Positions 34,690 to 42,382 of a stretch of 64,000 nt of DNA are shown in pieces. Origin of the DNA: RGIG3701 sp017403345 (lineage in GTDB: Bacteria; Planctomycetota; Planctomycetia; Pirellulales; Thermoguttaceae); contig JAFQOH010000236.1 of the NCBI GenBank assembly GCA_017403345.1, positions 1 to 64,000 of the forward strand, written 5' to 3'. A program made the translations under genes and the position numbers. Under the pieces are notes generated by a model, which saw nothing but the letters and a program-made list of their open reading frames with translations, was not told the origin of the DNA and made no database searches. Position 1 is the stretch's first letter. Each line of letters opens with the position of its first letter.

Positions 34690-35556
34690 ATGGATCTTCA
34701 GGAACGCAGCAGATCTTATCAGGGGAATATTTACTTTGAGAACCCGAATAATACGTGGGTGATCCAATATCAGTTCATCCCGGAGAATGCAGCAGTGCTG
34801 GATGTTGGCTGTGCGAATGGGGAATTGGGGAAAGTGCTTTTTCAGAATAAAAACTGTGCAGTTTACGGTATGGATTATAATGAATTCAGTCTGGAAAATG
34901 CACGGAAGTCCGGTGCGTATCGTGAACTGCATCAGGTCGATCTAAACGTTTTTTCCGGCTCGGAATTTCCTCATCTTCATGGACTTTTTGACTATATCAT
35001 TCTTGGCGACGTTCTGGAACACCTTACGGAACCGGATCAAGTCTTGGAGAAATTGAAAAAATTCCTAAGACCTGCCGGATTTTTTCTCATTTCGCTTCCG
35101 AATCTGGCGCACATCAGCATTAAACTTCAGCTCATCCACGATGAGTTCAATTATACTCAGACTGGGCTTCTGGATCAAACACATATACATTTCTTTACAT
35201 GGAAAACATTGCCGAAATTTTTTGCGGATCTTTCCATGAAGATCGAGAAAGCGACTGCGACCATTGAGCCGCTGACGGAGGGGGAGGAAACGTGCCGATT
35301 CCGAAAGCTCCCATTAGGAATGCGCAAATTGTTTTTTGACGACATTCATTCATGGGTGTTTCAGTATATTATGCTGGTTTCAGTTGCCGGAGGGAAGGAG
35401 GAGCTTGAGATGCAGAATCGCGGCTGCCTTGAATTCACGAAAGATTCCGTCGCTGGAGAGATCTGGCTTTTTCACACTCGAAAAAAACGTTTTTTAAGTA
35501 TTTATTTCCCTAAACTGATGGCGTTCTGGGAAAGATTCATGAATAAAAAGCGATAA
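34690..35556 (+). CDS. class I SAM-dependent methyltransferase
   Basis: The start at 34690 lies 2 bp after the Wzt-like stop codon, with TTGGAGTGAGT as ribosome site. Residues about 20-170 form a methyltransferase domain: VLDVGCANGELGK (SAM motif I near 37), GMDYNEFSLENA, and YIILGDVLEHLTEPDQVL, typical of type 11/12 enzymes related to UbiG. The rest (to 289) is helical and ends with a basic Lys/Arg tail that may contact membrane. Coupling to a Wzt-like gene suggests methylation of a glycan or lipid-linked intermediate, perhaps a chain-end cap. Substrate is inferred from context only. Confidence 0.87.
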   Translation: MDLQERSRSYQGNIYFENPNNTWVIQYQFIPENAAVLDVGCANGELGKVLFQNKNCAVYGMDYNEFSLENARKSGAYRELHQVDLNVFSGSEFPHLHGLFDYIILGDVLEHLTEPDQVLEKLKKFLRPAGFFLISLPNLAHISIKLQLIHDEFNYTQTGLLDQTHIHFFTWKTLPKFFADLSMKIEKATATIEPLTEGEETCRFRKLPLGMRKLFFDDIHSWVFQYIMLVSVAGGKEELEMQNRGCLEFTKDSVAGEIWLFHTRKKRFLSIYFPKLMAFWERFMNKKR

Positions 35557-35870
35557 AAACGGCTCGCAAGGAAAAATGGAGACGCCGTGACTGGCGCTCT
35601 CCTGCTGCTGACCGCCTCTGCGATCGACGGAACTATTAGAGCTTATGTGTTAGGGGCCGGATCTGTCGTCCTGGGCCCCCCCCTTTTTCTCTTTTGAACT
35701 TAGGCGCTTCTCAACAGGCCAAAACGACTCGATCACGTTCACTTTGGGCTCATCTGCATCTTTTCTAGCTATTTTACTGCCGGTATTTAACTTCATTCTC
35801 CGGCACAAATTCTAAGCATTTTGTCTCGTTTTGTTCGTTAAGATCTGCATAATCGGAAAATTTTCAAGAA
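35557..35870. other. gene-free gap
   Basis: No coding region or RNA gene recognised. It contains a GGAGACGCC...GGCGCTCTCC hairpin (about 35578-35604) without a T tract and a C9 run near 35678-35686. Confidence 0.5.
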
Positions 35871-35882
35871 TCGTTAAATTTT
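35871..35882 (+). promoter_or_regulatory. TCGTTAAATTTT box upstream of the porin
   Basis: Identical to the 12-mer at 10219-10230 and at nearly the same distance (90 bp) from the start codon. A shared alternative promoter or operator is possible. Confidence 0.35.
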
Positions 35883-35972
35883 ACCTAAACTTCCGAACAG
35901 GTACTTCCGATACCAATAGTATCCAATAGGATGGAAGTGTGTATCGTGTTTTTCAGTCAGAAGGAATTCAAA

Positions 35973-37601
35973 ATGACTCAGAAACTGTTTGTATCCAGAA
36001 AGATTTTAAGCGCGGGGCTGCTTGCGCTCCTGTCGTTCACTGCGAACGTTTCAGGGCAGGGAGCGATCCCTGATTCGATCCAGCTTGCTGAAGAGACGCC
36101 GGTCCAGTCGCGATTTTCCGTGCCGGTTTCTGATCGGAATGTCGTTCCGGCCCAGTACGCCGGCGTGACTCCGGTACAGACGCAGGGACCGCTCGCACCG
36201 CCCTCCGCACCGCTCGCACCCTCTGCTCCGACGGTTTACGAAGCGGCTCCGAATTACCCGGCAGATCCGCAGGCTGGAATTCCGGCATACACTCCGGACG
36301 GCAGTTTCCCGGCTGAAAGCACACCGGTCATGGAAGGTACTCCAGTCATGGACGAGTACGCTGGGATGCCGATGCCGTGTGACGGATTGTTTCTGAGTGA
36401 TTTCTGTGCTCCGTATTGCGCACCGTGCGGAGGCGGGATCTTGGGGCCGGGCTGTCTCTTTGTGGAGGGATACATTGCGCAGGGTTTCAATGTAAGCAGC
36501 AATTCCAGCACGAACGGCGAGCCGATGGCGGTGAATGACCGGGAAGGCTACCAGATGAATCAGGCCTACCTTTCCTTCGGCCGTCACGTCATGAAGGGGA
36601 GTCAGTGGTCCATCGGAGGACGCATCGACGTCATGTTCGGGACGGATTACTACTACATGACCGCTGCGGGGCTGGAAACCGACACGGACAACCAGCCGCA
36701 CTGGAACAGCATGGGGGACGACCCGGGATTCCGCGCCTCGCGCAGTCTCTACGGAATGGCGCTTCCGCAGGCGTATGGCGAGATCTACGCTCCGATCCTC
36801 CGCGGCGTCGATGTGAAGATCGGCCATTTCCATTCCGTCATGGGGTTTGAGTCGAATCAGGCAAATCAGAACTTCTTCTACTCCCGCTCCTACACGAGCG
36901 TTTACGGTATGCCGACCAGCATGACGGGCGTCATGACCGACTGGAAGATCACGGACAGTCTGAGCATCATCGCGGGCGCCGTCAATGAGTGGAACGCCTT
37001 CGATACGCCGGAAGATCATTTTTCTTTCGTCGTTGGCGCGGCCTATGAAAATCTGTGCGGAAACTTTGCGCTTTCCGCCCTCGTGATGAGCGGGAAACAG
37101 TCCGCCGCTGCTTTCCAGGCAAACGGACACGATGAGGGCGCAAACTCCACCGTCGTGGACGTTTTCGCGAAATTCAAGCTCACCGACCGGCTCGCGTATG
37201 TGGCAGAATTCAACTACGGAACGAACGACGCGGAGGTCTACGACATTCTGGACGACTCGACGTTCAAGGGACGGAATTGGTACGGATTCAGCAACTACCT
37301 CTTCTACTGCATGAGCGACACACTGACGCTCGGAGCGCGGTTCGAGTGGTTCTGCGACAAGGAAAACACGGCTGTCACCGGCGGTCAGAACACGACGTTT
37401 GCCAACGTGGGCGTGAATTACTTCTCCTGGACCTTCGGCGCGAACTGGGATCCGTGTCCCTGGCTGACCGTTCGTCCCGAAATGCGCTGGGACTACTGCG
37501 ACCTTGAACTGGATGTGGACGGCGAGACCTTCTACGCCTATGACCGCAACTCGGCAAACTACCAGTTCACCGTCTCCTGCGATGCGGTCATAAGATTCTG
37601 A
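35973..37601 (+). CDS. BBP2/OmpL-type beta-barrel porin
   Basis: The ATG at 35973 (AAGGAATTCAAA upstream) gives 542 residues beginning with a signal peptide (MTQKLFVSRKILSAGLLALL...VSGQ). A Pro/Ala-rich region (about 25-130) ends in a Cys-rich segment (DFCAPYCAPCGGG). From about 150 the protein matches the putative beta-barrel porin-2 family typical of planctomycetes: GYIAQGFN, MNQAYLSFGR, GRIDVMFGTDY, the VKIGHFHSVMGFE hairpin and the final aromatic strand ending in AVIRF, as expected for Bam-assembled barrels. It is likely a general outer-membrane channel. It is followed by a terminator. Confidence 0.9.
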   Translation: MTQKLFVSRKILSAGLLALLSFTANVSGQGAIPDSIQLAEETPVQSRFSVPVSDRNVVPAQYAGVTPVQTQGPLAPPSAPLAPSAPTVYEAAPNYPADPQAGIPAYTPDGSFPAESTPVMEGTPVMDEYAGMPMPCDGLFLSDFCAPYCAPCGGGILGPGCLFVEGYIAQGFNVSSNSSTNGEPMAVNDREGYQMNQAYLSFGRHVMKGSQWSIGGRIDVMFGTDYYYMTAAGLETDTDNQPHWNSMGDDPGFRASRSLYGMALPQAYGEIYAPILRGVDVKIGHFHSVMGFESNQANQNFFYSRSYTSVYGMPTSMTGVMTDWKITDSLSIIAGAVNEWNAFDTPEDHFSFVVGAAYENLCGNFALSALVMSGKQSAAAFQANGHDEGANSTVVDVFAKFKLTDRLAYVAEFNYGTNDAEVYDILDDSTFKGRNWYGFSNYLFYCMSDTLTLGARFEWFCDKENTAVTGGQNTTFANVGVNYFSWTFGANWDPCPWLTVRPEMRWDYCDLELDVDGETFYAYDRNSANYQFTVSCDAVIRF

Positions 37602-37624
37602 CACAAACCCCCGAACACACTTCC

Positions 37625-37662
37625 TAAAACGGCTTGCGGGAGACTGCAAGTCGTTTTTTTTC
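37625..37662 (+). terminator. intrinsic terminator of the porin gene
   Basis: ACGGCTTGC (37629-37637) pairs with GCAAGTCGT (37646-37654) with one G-U pair, followed by TTTTTTT. Confidence 0.8.
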
Positions 37663-37779
37663 TTGAAAGAGGGACCAATTTTCACAAAATTTATATCCCC
37701 CCCTTGACAGGATCACAATTTCCTGTACTGTAAGATTTTCAACGCGTTCAACTTTCATTCGAAGATCCAGGAGAAGTTT

Positions 37780-38544
37780 ATGAAACGAATTCTATTTATG
37801 TTCCTGTTTCTGTTCGCGTGCGTCTTGACGGTCCGTGCAGAGGAACTGGCAACTTACAAAGCCGGCGGCCGCCGTGTCTGGACCGTCGACGGCATCGATT
37901 ACGCTTTCCGCTGGTGTCCGCCGGGCACGTTCATGATGGGGAGTCCATCCAATGAAGCAGGGCGTGATAATGACGAAAAGCAGCATGAAGTAACGCTGAC
38001 GCACGGCTTCTGGATGCTCGAGACGGAAGTGACGCAGGCGATGTGGCAGAGCGTGATGGGCGACAAGATGAATGAGAATGGCGATAAGATGAATGAGAAT
38101 GGCGATAAGAAAAATGAGAATGGCGATAAGAAAAATGAGAATGGCGATAAGAAAAATGAGAATGGCGATAAGAAAAATGAGAATGGCGATAAGAAGAATG
38201 AGAAGGGATCCCAGGATCCAGTGGATCATGTGAGTTGGATGGAATGCGATGAGTTTTGTCGTAAACTTGCATCGAAACTTGGCATGACGGTGAGTTTAGC
38301 AATGGAGGCGCAGTGGGAGTATGCGTGTTGGGCAGGTACGACGACGGCGTGTGCTGGAGATCTTGATCAGATGGGCTGGTACAGGAACAACTGCGGTGGT
38401 AAAACTCATCCGGTTGGCCAAAAGCAGCCGAATGCTTGGGGACTTTACGACATGTACGGTAATGTGTGGGAGTGGTGTCAGAACTGGTACGGTGAAAATT
38501 ATTACGCCGAGTTCGCCAACGAGCGACCCGACAGGCCCTTCTAG
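37780..38544 (+). CDS. FGE-sulfatase (SUMF1-like) domain protein, frameshifted, with repeat insertion
   Basis: SUMF1/FGE-fold proteins modify proteins or bind ligands; most bacterial members are of unknown role. A signal peptide (MKRILFMFLFLFACVLTVRA) is followed by the domain from about 28: FRWCPPGTFMMGSP, LTHGFWMLETEVTQAMWQSV, PVDHVSWMECDEFCRKL, MEAQWEYACWAG and MYGNVWEWCQNWYGENYYAE. In place of the usual loop after MWQSVMG there are seven 7-residue units (GDKKNEN-type). The frame then stops at ...ERPDRPF; one extra T near 38512 explains this, because the last part of the domain continues in another frame to 38695. Either a pseudogene, a phase-variable gene or a sequence error. Confidence 0.8.
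   Translation: MKRILFMFLFLFACVLTVRAEELATYKAGGRRVWTVDGIDYAFRWCPPGTFMMGSPSNEAGRDNDEKQHEVTLTHGFWMLETEVTQAMWQSVMGDKMNENGDKMNENGDKKNENGDKKNENGDKKNENGDKKNENGDKKNEKGSQDPVDHVSWMECDEFCRKLASKLGMTVSLAMEAQWEYACWAGTTTACAGDLDQMGWYRNNCGGKTHPVGQKQPNAWGLYDMYGNVWEWCQNWYGENYYAEFANERPDRPF
38058..38204. repeat. 21-bp coding tandem repeat, 7 units
   Basis: Seven units of 21 bp such as GGCGATAAGAAAAATGAGAA plus T encode GDK(K/M)NEN. Units 1-2 read GATAAGATG or GACAAGATG, units 3-6 GATAAGAAA, unit 7 GATAAGAAG. They replace a loop of the FGE-sulfatase fold. Confidence 0.93.
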
Positions 38545-38695
38545 CGGATCGCTCCGGGTCAACCGAGGGTGCTGCGGCTGGTATTACGACGCTCAGTTCT
38601 GTCGCTCTGCGGAGCGGGGCTGGCGTATGCCGGATTCTCGAGGGTTCAACCTTGGCTTCCGCGCAGTTCTGGCAGATCCAGTCCCGGAGAAATAG
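38512..38695 (+). pseudogene. out-of-frame C-terminal part of the FGE-sulfatase protein
   Basis: In the +2 frame the sequence reads SPTSDPTGPSSGSLRVNR, then WYYDAQFCRSAERGWR and NLGFRAVLA, the standard end of the FGE-sulfatase fold. Deleting one T in GAGTTCG (38510-38514) joins it to the upstream frame. The 38696-38892 gap then holds nothing I recognise. Confidence 0.75.
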
Positions 38696-38892
38696 AGCGC
38701 AGCACTTTCGCCGGGAGTTGATGTTTTGCGTCAGCCATTCGGCCGAATTCTAAGTTTTTTCTTACTTCCGCGCGGCAAATGCGCATACGCGCTGTATCGC
38801 CGCACACTACCCCCTCCGCCTCACTTCGCGATCTGCCTCTCTTAAAACAGGGGAGAATTTTTCCAGTTTCCCCATTGGGACTTCCCATATTC

Positions 38893-40176
38893 TTAGTGCA
38901 GCCCTTCGTTTAGAGCGTCGAGGATGTCTTCGATGTGCTCCAAACCGATCGACAGACGGATCATTTCCGGAGCGATCCCCGCGTGTCGGAGCGCGTCGTC
39001 CGGCAGCTGCGAGTGCGTCGTGCTTGCGGGGTGGATGATGAGGCTTTTCGCGTCGCCGACGTTTGCCAGAATGCTGAAAAGCGGTGTGCTGTCCACGACT
39101 TTCCGCGCCTCCGCGCTTCCTCCGTGAACTCCGAAGACGACCATGCCGCCGGCGCCGTTTGTGAGGTACTTTTGCGCGAGCGGGAACGATGGGTCTTTTT
39201 CAAGGCCAGGGTATCGGACCCACTTTACTTTGGGGTGTGTACTTAAAAATTTCGCAGCAGCCAGCGCATTTTGACTGTGCCGTTCCATCCGGAGCGGGAG
39301 CGTTTCGACTCCCTGCAGAAACTGCCATGCCGAGTCAGGAGAAAGTGTAGGTCCCAGATTCCGCAATCCGACGATACGGAGGCGAAGTGCGAATGCAAGC
39401 GGGTTCAGATTCCCTAAATCATGTGCGAAACGCAATCCATGGTATCCCCGGTCCGGTTCGTTGTACAGTCCAAATTTCGTGTCCGTCCAGTCAAAATTTC
39501 CCGCGTCTGTCACGATACCGCCGATCCCCGTTCCGTGTCCGCCGATCCATTTCGACATGGAGTGGATCACGATATTTGCACCATATTCTATTGGCCGAAG
39601 GAGCGTCGGCGGGGTGAATGTCGCGTCTACGATCAATGGTAAATGGTACTTTTGCGCGAGTTTGGCATAGCCTTCAAGATCTGCGGTATCGAGCGACGGA
39701 TTCCCGATCGTTTCCACGAAAAGCGCGCGTGTCCGTTCCGAGATCAGCGCCTCTGTCTTCTCAAAATCGTTCACCGGCGCAAACCGCGTCGTGATCCTCT
39801 GCTGCGGAAGTATCGCGTCGAATTGGGTGAACGTTCCGCCGTACAAACTGCTTGAAGAGACGAGTTCGTCCCCCTGCTGAAGGATATTCGTTACGGTAAA
39901 GTAGATTGCTGCTGTCCCGCTTGCAAACGTCACGGCAGCCGCGCCGCCTTCGAGAGCCGCGATGCGTTTTTCGAGTACGTCGTTCGTTGGATTCATCAGC
40001 CGGGCGTAAATATTTCCCATCTCCTTCAGCGCGAAAAGATCCGCACCGTGCTGCGAGTCTCTGAAATTAAACGCTGTCGTCCGATAGACCGGGACGGCCC
40101 GCGACATCGTGACGGGATCCGGCGTCTGACCTGCATGGATCGCAAGCGTTTCCGGATGAAGTTTTTTAGCGCTCAT
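38893..40176 (-). CDS. metY: O-acetylhomoserine sulfhydrylase (MetY-type)
   Basis: MetY makes homocysteine from O-acetylhomoserine and sulfide using PLP. The 427-residue length and N-terminal TLAIHAGQTPDPVTMSRAVP are typical for MetY rather than the shorter MetB/MetC. Visible motifs: YRTTAFNFRDSQHGADLFAL, YARLMNPTNDVLEKRIAALE, SGTAAIYFTVTN, VDATFTPPTL and the PLP-lysine segment SMSKWIGGHGTGIGGI near 205-220; C-terminal SLGLEH-like RLSIGLEHIEDI is present. It would link acetylhomoserine to methionine synthesis. It is divergent from kdsA. Confidence 0.93.
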   Translation of the reverse strand: MSAKKLHPETLAIHAGQTPDPVTMSRAVPVYRTTAFNFRDSQHGADLFALKEMGNIYARLMNPTNDVLEKRIAALEGGAAAVTFASGTAAIYFTVTNILQQGDELVSSSSLYGGTFTQFDAILPQQRITTRFAPVNDFEKTEALISERTRALFVETIGNPSLDTADLEGYAKLAQKYHLPLIVDATFTPPTLLRPIEYGANIVIHSMSKWIGGHGTGIGGIVTDAGNFDWTDTKFGLYNEPDRGYHGLRFAHDLGNLNPLAFALRLRIVGLRNLGPTLSPDSAWQFLQGVETLPLRMERHSQNALAAAKFLSTHPKVKWVRYPGLEKDPSFPLAQKYLTNGAGGMVVFGVHGGSAEARKVVDSTPLFSILANVGDAKSLIIHPASTTHSQLPDDALRHAGIAPEMIRLSIGLEHIEDILDALNEGLH

Positions 40177-40213
40177 GCTTTTGTTCTCCTTTTCTACCTA
40201 AATGGTAGTTTAT

Positions 40214-40241
40214 ATTGTACCAAACCGCGATTTTGTGTCAA
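40214..40241 (-). promoter_or_regulatory. promoter of metY
   Basis: On the minus strand TTGACA (40241-40236) and TACAAT (40219-40214) are 16 bp apart, about 38 bp before the start codon. No riboswitch fits in the short leader. Confidence 0.7.
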
Positions 40242-40286
40242 GGGGGAGGGGATGGCGACGGTGATCCTGTATTTCTGGAGTCCTCC

Positions 40287-40315
40287 TTGCATTTTCAGAA
40301 AATTTCTGATATAAT
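40287..40315 (+). promoter_or_regulatory. promoter of kdsA
   Basis: TTGCAT (40287-40292), 17 bp, TATAAT (40310-40315), about 46 bp before the kdsA ATG. Divergent from the metY promoter. Confidence 0.65.
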
Positions 40316-40360
40316 GGTGCCGTAAGATGTTTTTGGGGTTCCTGTTCAGCGGAGGGAAAG

Positions 40361-41200
40361 ATGCCGAGTCGAAAAATTGAGATCGCTCCGAAAGTCAGCG
40401 TCGGCGGAGCGGATGCCGAGACGTTTACGCTCATCGCAGGGCCGTGCGCGCTCGAAGGGGAAACGATGGTCTTGGAAACGGCAGAAAAACTGACGGAGAT
40501 CTGCGAGGAACTGCGCATTCCGTTCGTTTTTAAGGGGTCGTTCGACAAAGCGAATCGGACGTCGATCTTCTCTCCGCGCGGCGTTGGTCTGGAAGAAGGA
40601 CTTCGGATCCTTGAGAAAGTCCGAAAAACGTTCGGGGTCCCGGTCGTCACGGACGTTCACGAAACGATCCAGTGCGCAGCGGTGGGGGAAGTCGTTAATA
40701 TGCTCCAGATCCCGGCGTTTCTCGCACGGCAAACGGATCTTCTCGTTGCGGCCGCACGGACCGGGAAGGCTGTGAATGTCAAGAAAGGACAGTTCATGGC
40801 ACCCGACGACATGAAGAATGCCGCGGCAAAACTCTGTGAAGCCGGAAACGAAAAGATCCTCCTCTGCGAGCGCGGCACGTCGTTCGGATACCATCGTCTT
40901 GTGGTTGATTTCACGGGGATACTCGAAATGCAGGAACTTGGTTTCCCGGTCGTGTTTGATGCGACGCATAGTGTACAGAAACCAGGAGGAAACGGTACGA
41001 GCAGCGGCGGAAATCGTGAGTTCGTCCCTCCTCTCATGAATGCGGCTCTGACGGTCGGTGTGGATGCGGTCTTTGCCGAGATCCATCCCGATCCGGACTC
41101 TGCCATTTCCGACGCAGCGAATCAGCTCCGGCTTTCCGACGCTCGGGAGATCCTTGCCCGCGCACTCGATTTTGACCAGTGTCGCAGACGCGGAGGCTAG
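40361..41200 (+). CDS. kdsA: 3-deoxy-8-phosphooctulonate synthase
   Basis: KdsA condenses phosphoenolpyruvate with arabinose-5-phosphate to form KDO-8-phosphate for the LPS inner core. The 279-residue protein shows LIAGPCALEGE, FKGSFDKANRTSI, GLRILEKVRKTFGVPVVTDV, IPAFLARQTDLL, KGQFMAP and FDATHSVQKPGG, all diagnostic. The segment near NGTSSGGNREFVPPL matches the metal-dependent/independent variable loop region. It suggests the organism makes KDO-containing LPS. GGAGGGAAAG precedes the ATG. Confidence 0.96.
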   Translation: MPSRKIEIAPKVSVGGADAETFTLIAGPCALEGETMVLETAEKLTEICEELRIPFVFKGSFDKANRTSIFSPRGVGLEEGLRILEKVRKTFGVPVVTDVHETIQCAAVGEVVNMLQIPAFLARQTDLLVAAARTGKAVNVKKGQFMAPDDMKNAAAKLCEAGNEKILLCERGTSFGYHRLVVDFTGILEMQELGFPVVFDATHSVQKPGGNGTSSGGNREFVPPLMNAALTVGVDAVFAEIHPDPDSAISDAANQLRLSDAREILARALDFDQCRRRGG

Positions 41201-41252
41201 GGAAAACTGTAAGTGTACGAAACGGAATGAAATTTCATTCCTCGTCTTTCGT

Positions 41253-42161
41253 TCATTGCGCCTCGAGGCACGCTTCGGCAAATTCCGCTTCGGGGAGCAG
41301 GGCGTTTTCTTCGTAAAATTCCTGAAGGGCCGTCCAGCGTTTGCGGAAATTGAATTTCACCGCGTAATGGAGTTTCGCCAGACATACCGGACACATTTCC
41401 AGCGGCTGCGTGTCGGACTCTTCGAGCGAGTTACTCCCGTTCATATTGCATCGGTGACGGATGCAGTGGAGCATCGAGAACATATGGCCCGTCTCGTGAG
41501 TCGCCAGACGAAGCGTGCGGCGGAGGACTTCCGTGTACTGTTGCTCGTCCTCCGGGTCTCCGTTCCGCGCGATCGACCAGACTCCGACTCTGTGCCGATA
41601 CGCAGCGTAGCCGAAACAGAAATTCCAGTCATTTCCGGGCCAGAGATCCGTCGAGGTGAACATCAGGCAGGCGGCCGCGTTTTTCGGAACACGCGGATAG
41701 AGGACCTTTTCCAGCAGGTACATGACGTTGAACTGCTCCTGGTCGGCCGTTCCCGGCAGGATCCGTCTCGCTTTTTTCGGCACGATGGAGTCCGAAAGCG
41801 GTTTCAGACGGCGCACTTCCAGACCGTAGAAGATCTCAAGATATTCGCACGTTTTGTCGAGGATCTCCTCCTGCTTTTCGGTGAACTCGCCAAGCGTCTG
41901 CACGTAGAGGAACTTTCGCTGTTTCGTTGCCCGAACGGGCTGACTCTGCACATACTGGGAAAAGGACTGGTCCGGCTCGCGCTGCTCAAACTGCCAGTCG
42001 CCCGGCTTCGGTTCCGGAAAATCATCGTAGATCCCCGCTGCCTGCACTTTTTTCGCGAACGCCGGCAGGACCGCTTTCCTCTGCGCGAACGCGTCCGCTG
42101 CCAACCCCAAAACCAGACCGACCGCCAAAAGAAACCGCAGTGCAGGAAATACCTCTTTCAT
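41253..42161 (-). CDS. secreted archaemetzincin-like zinc peptidase
   Basis: Archaemetzincins are metzincin-type zinc peptidases with an additional Cys-zinc site. The 302-residue protein has a signal peptide (MKEVFPALRFLLAVGLVLGL...AFA). The catalytic motif HETGHMFSMLHC near 215 is followed by C-N-M, SNSLEESDTQPLEMCPVCLA, matching the family pattern HExxHxxxxxHC-x4-C-x-M ... CxxC-x-KL. The usual Gly of HExxHxxGxxH is Ser here (HMFSMLH). Upstream ADQEQFNVMYLLEKVL and YPRVPKNAAACLMFTSTDLW correspond to the N-terminal fold. Most bacterial members lack a signal peptide, so export is notable. Substrate unknown. Confidence 0.85.
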   Translation of the reverse strand: MKEVFPALRFLLAVGLVLGLAADAFAQRKAVLPAFAKKVQAAGIYDDFPEPKPGDWQFEQREPDQSFSQYVQSQPVRATKQRKFLYVQTLGEFTEKQEEILDKTCEYLEIFYGLEVRRLKPLSDSIVPKKARRILPGTADQEQFNVMYLLEKVLYPRVPKNAAACLMFTSTDLWPGNDWNFCFGYAAYRHRVGVWSIARNGDPEDEQQYTEVLRRTLRLATHETGHMFSMLHCIRHRCNMNGSNSLEESDTQPLEMCPVCLAKLHYAVKFNFRKRWTALQEFYEENALLPEAEFAEACLEAQ

Positions 42162-42177
42162 TGTTCATCCTCCATTT

Positions 42178-42290
42178 TTCGGGAATTTTTGCCGTTTCTC
42201 AAAAAAACGCGTTTCTTTTTTTCGCGCCAAGGCGCAAAGGTTTCGCGCGGAGAGAGAATTTTGAGATCCTCTCTTGCGCCTTTTCTACTT
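42178..42290. repeat. CGCGCCAAGGCGCAAAGG-type gap element
   Basis: The gap between the archaemetzincin and the kinase carries TTTCGCGCCAAGGCGCAAAG and, inverted, CTCTTGCGCC, giving a possible hairpin. It resembles dispersed intergenic sequences elsewhere in the window but is not the same repeat. No gene is visible. Confidence 0.35.
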
Positions 42291-42382
42291 AAAAAATCGA
42301 AAATCGGTACACGTCCGTGCATTCAGAGTGATCCCATCAGCAAAAATCACGATGCCCAACCGCACGCGGCTGCCGAATCAAC

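Noticed and set aside
35557..35970. Possible tRNA or small RNA in the gap before the porin
   Set aside because: No cloverleaf, CCA end or T-tract-terminated hairpin found by eye.
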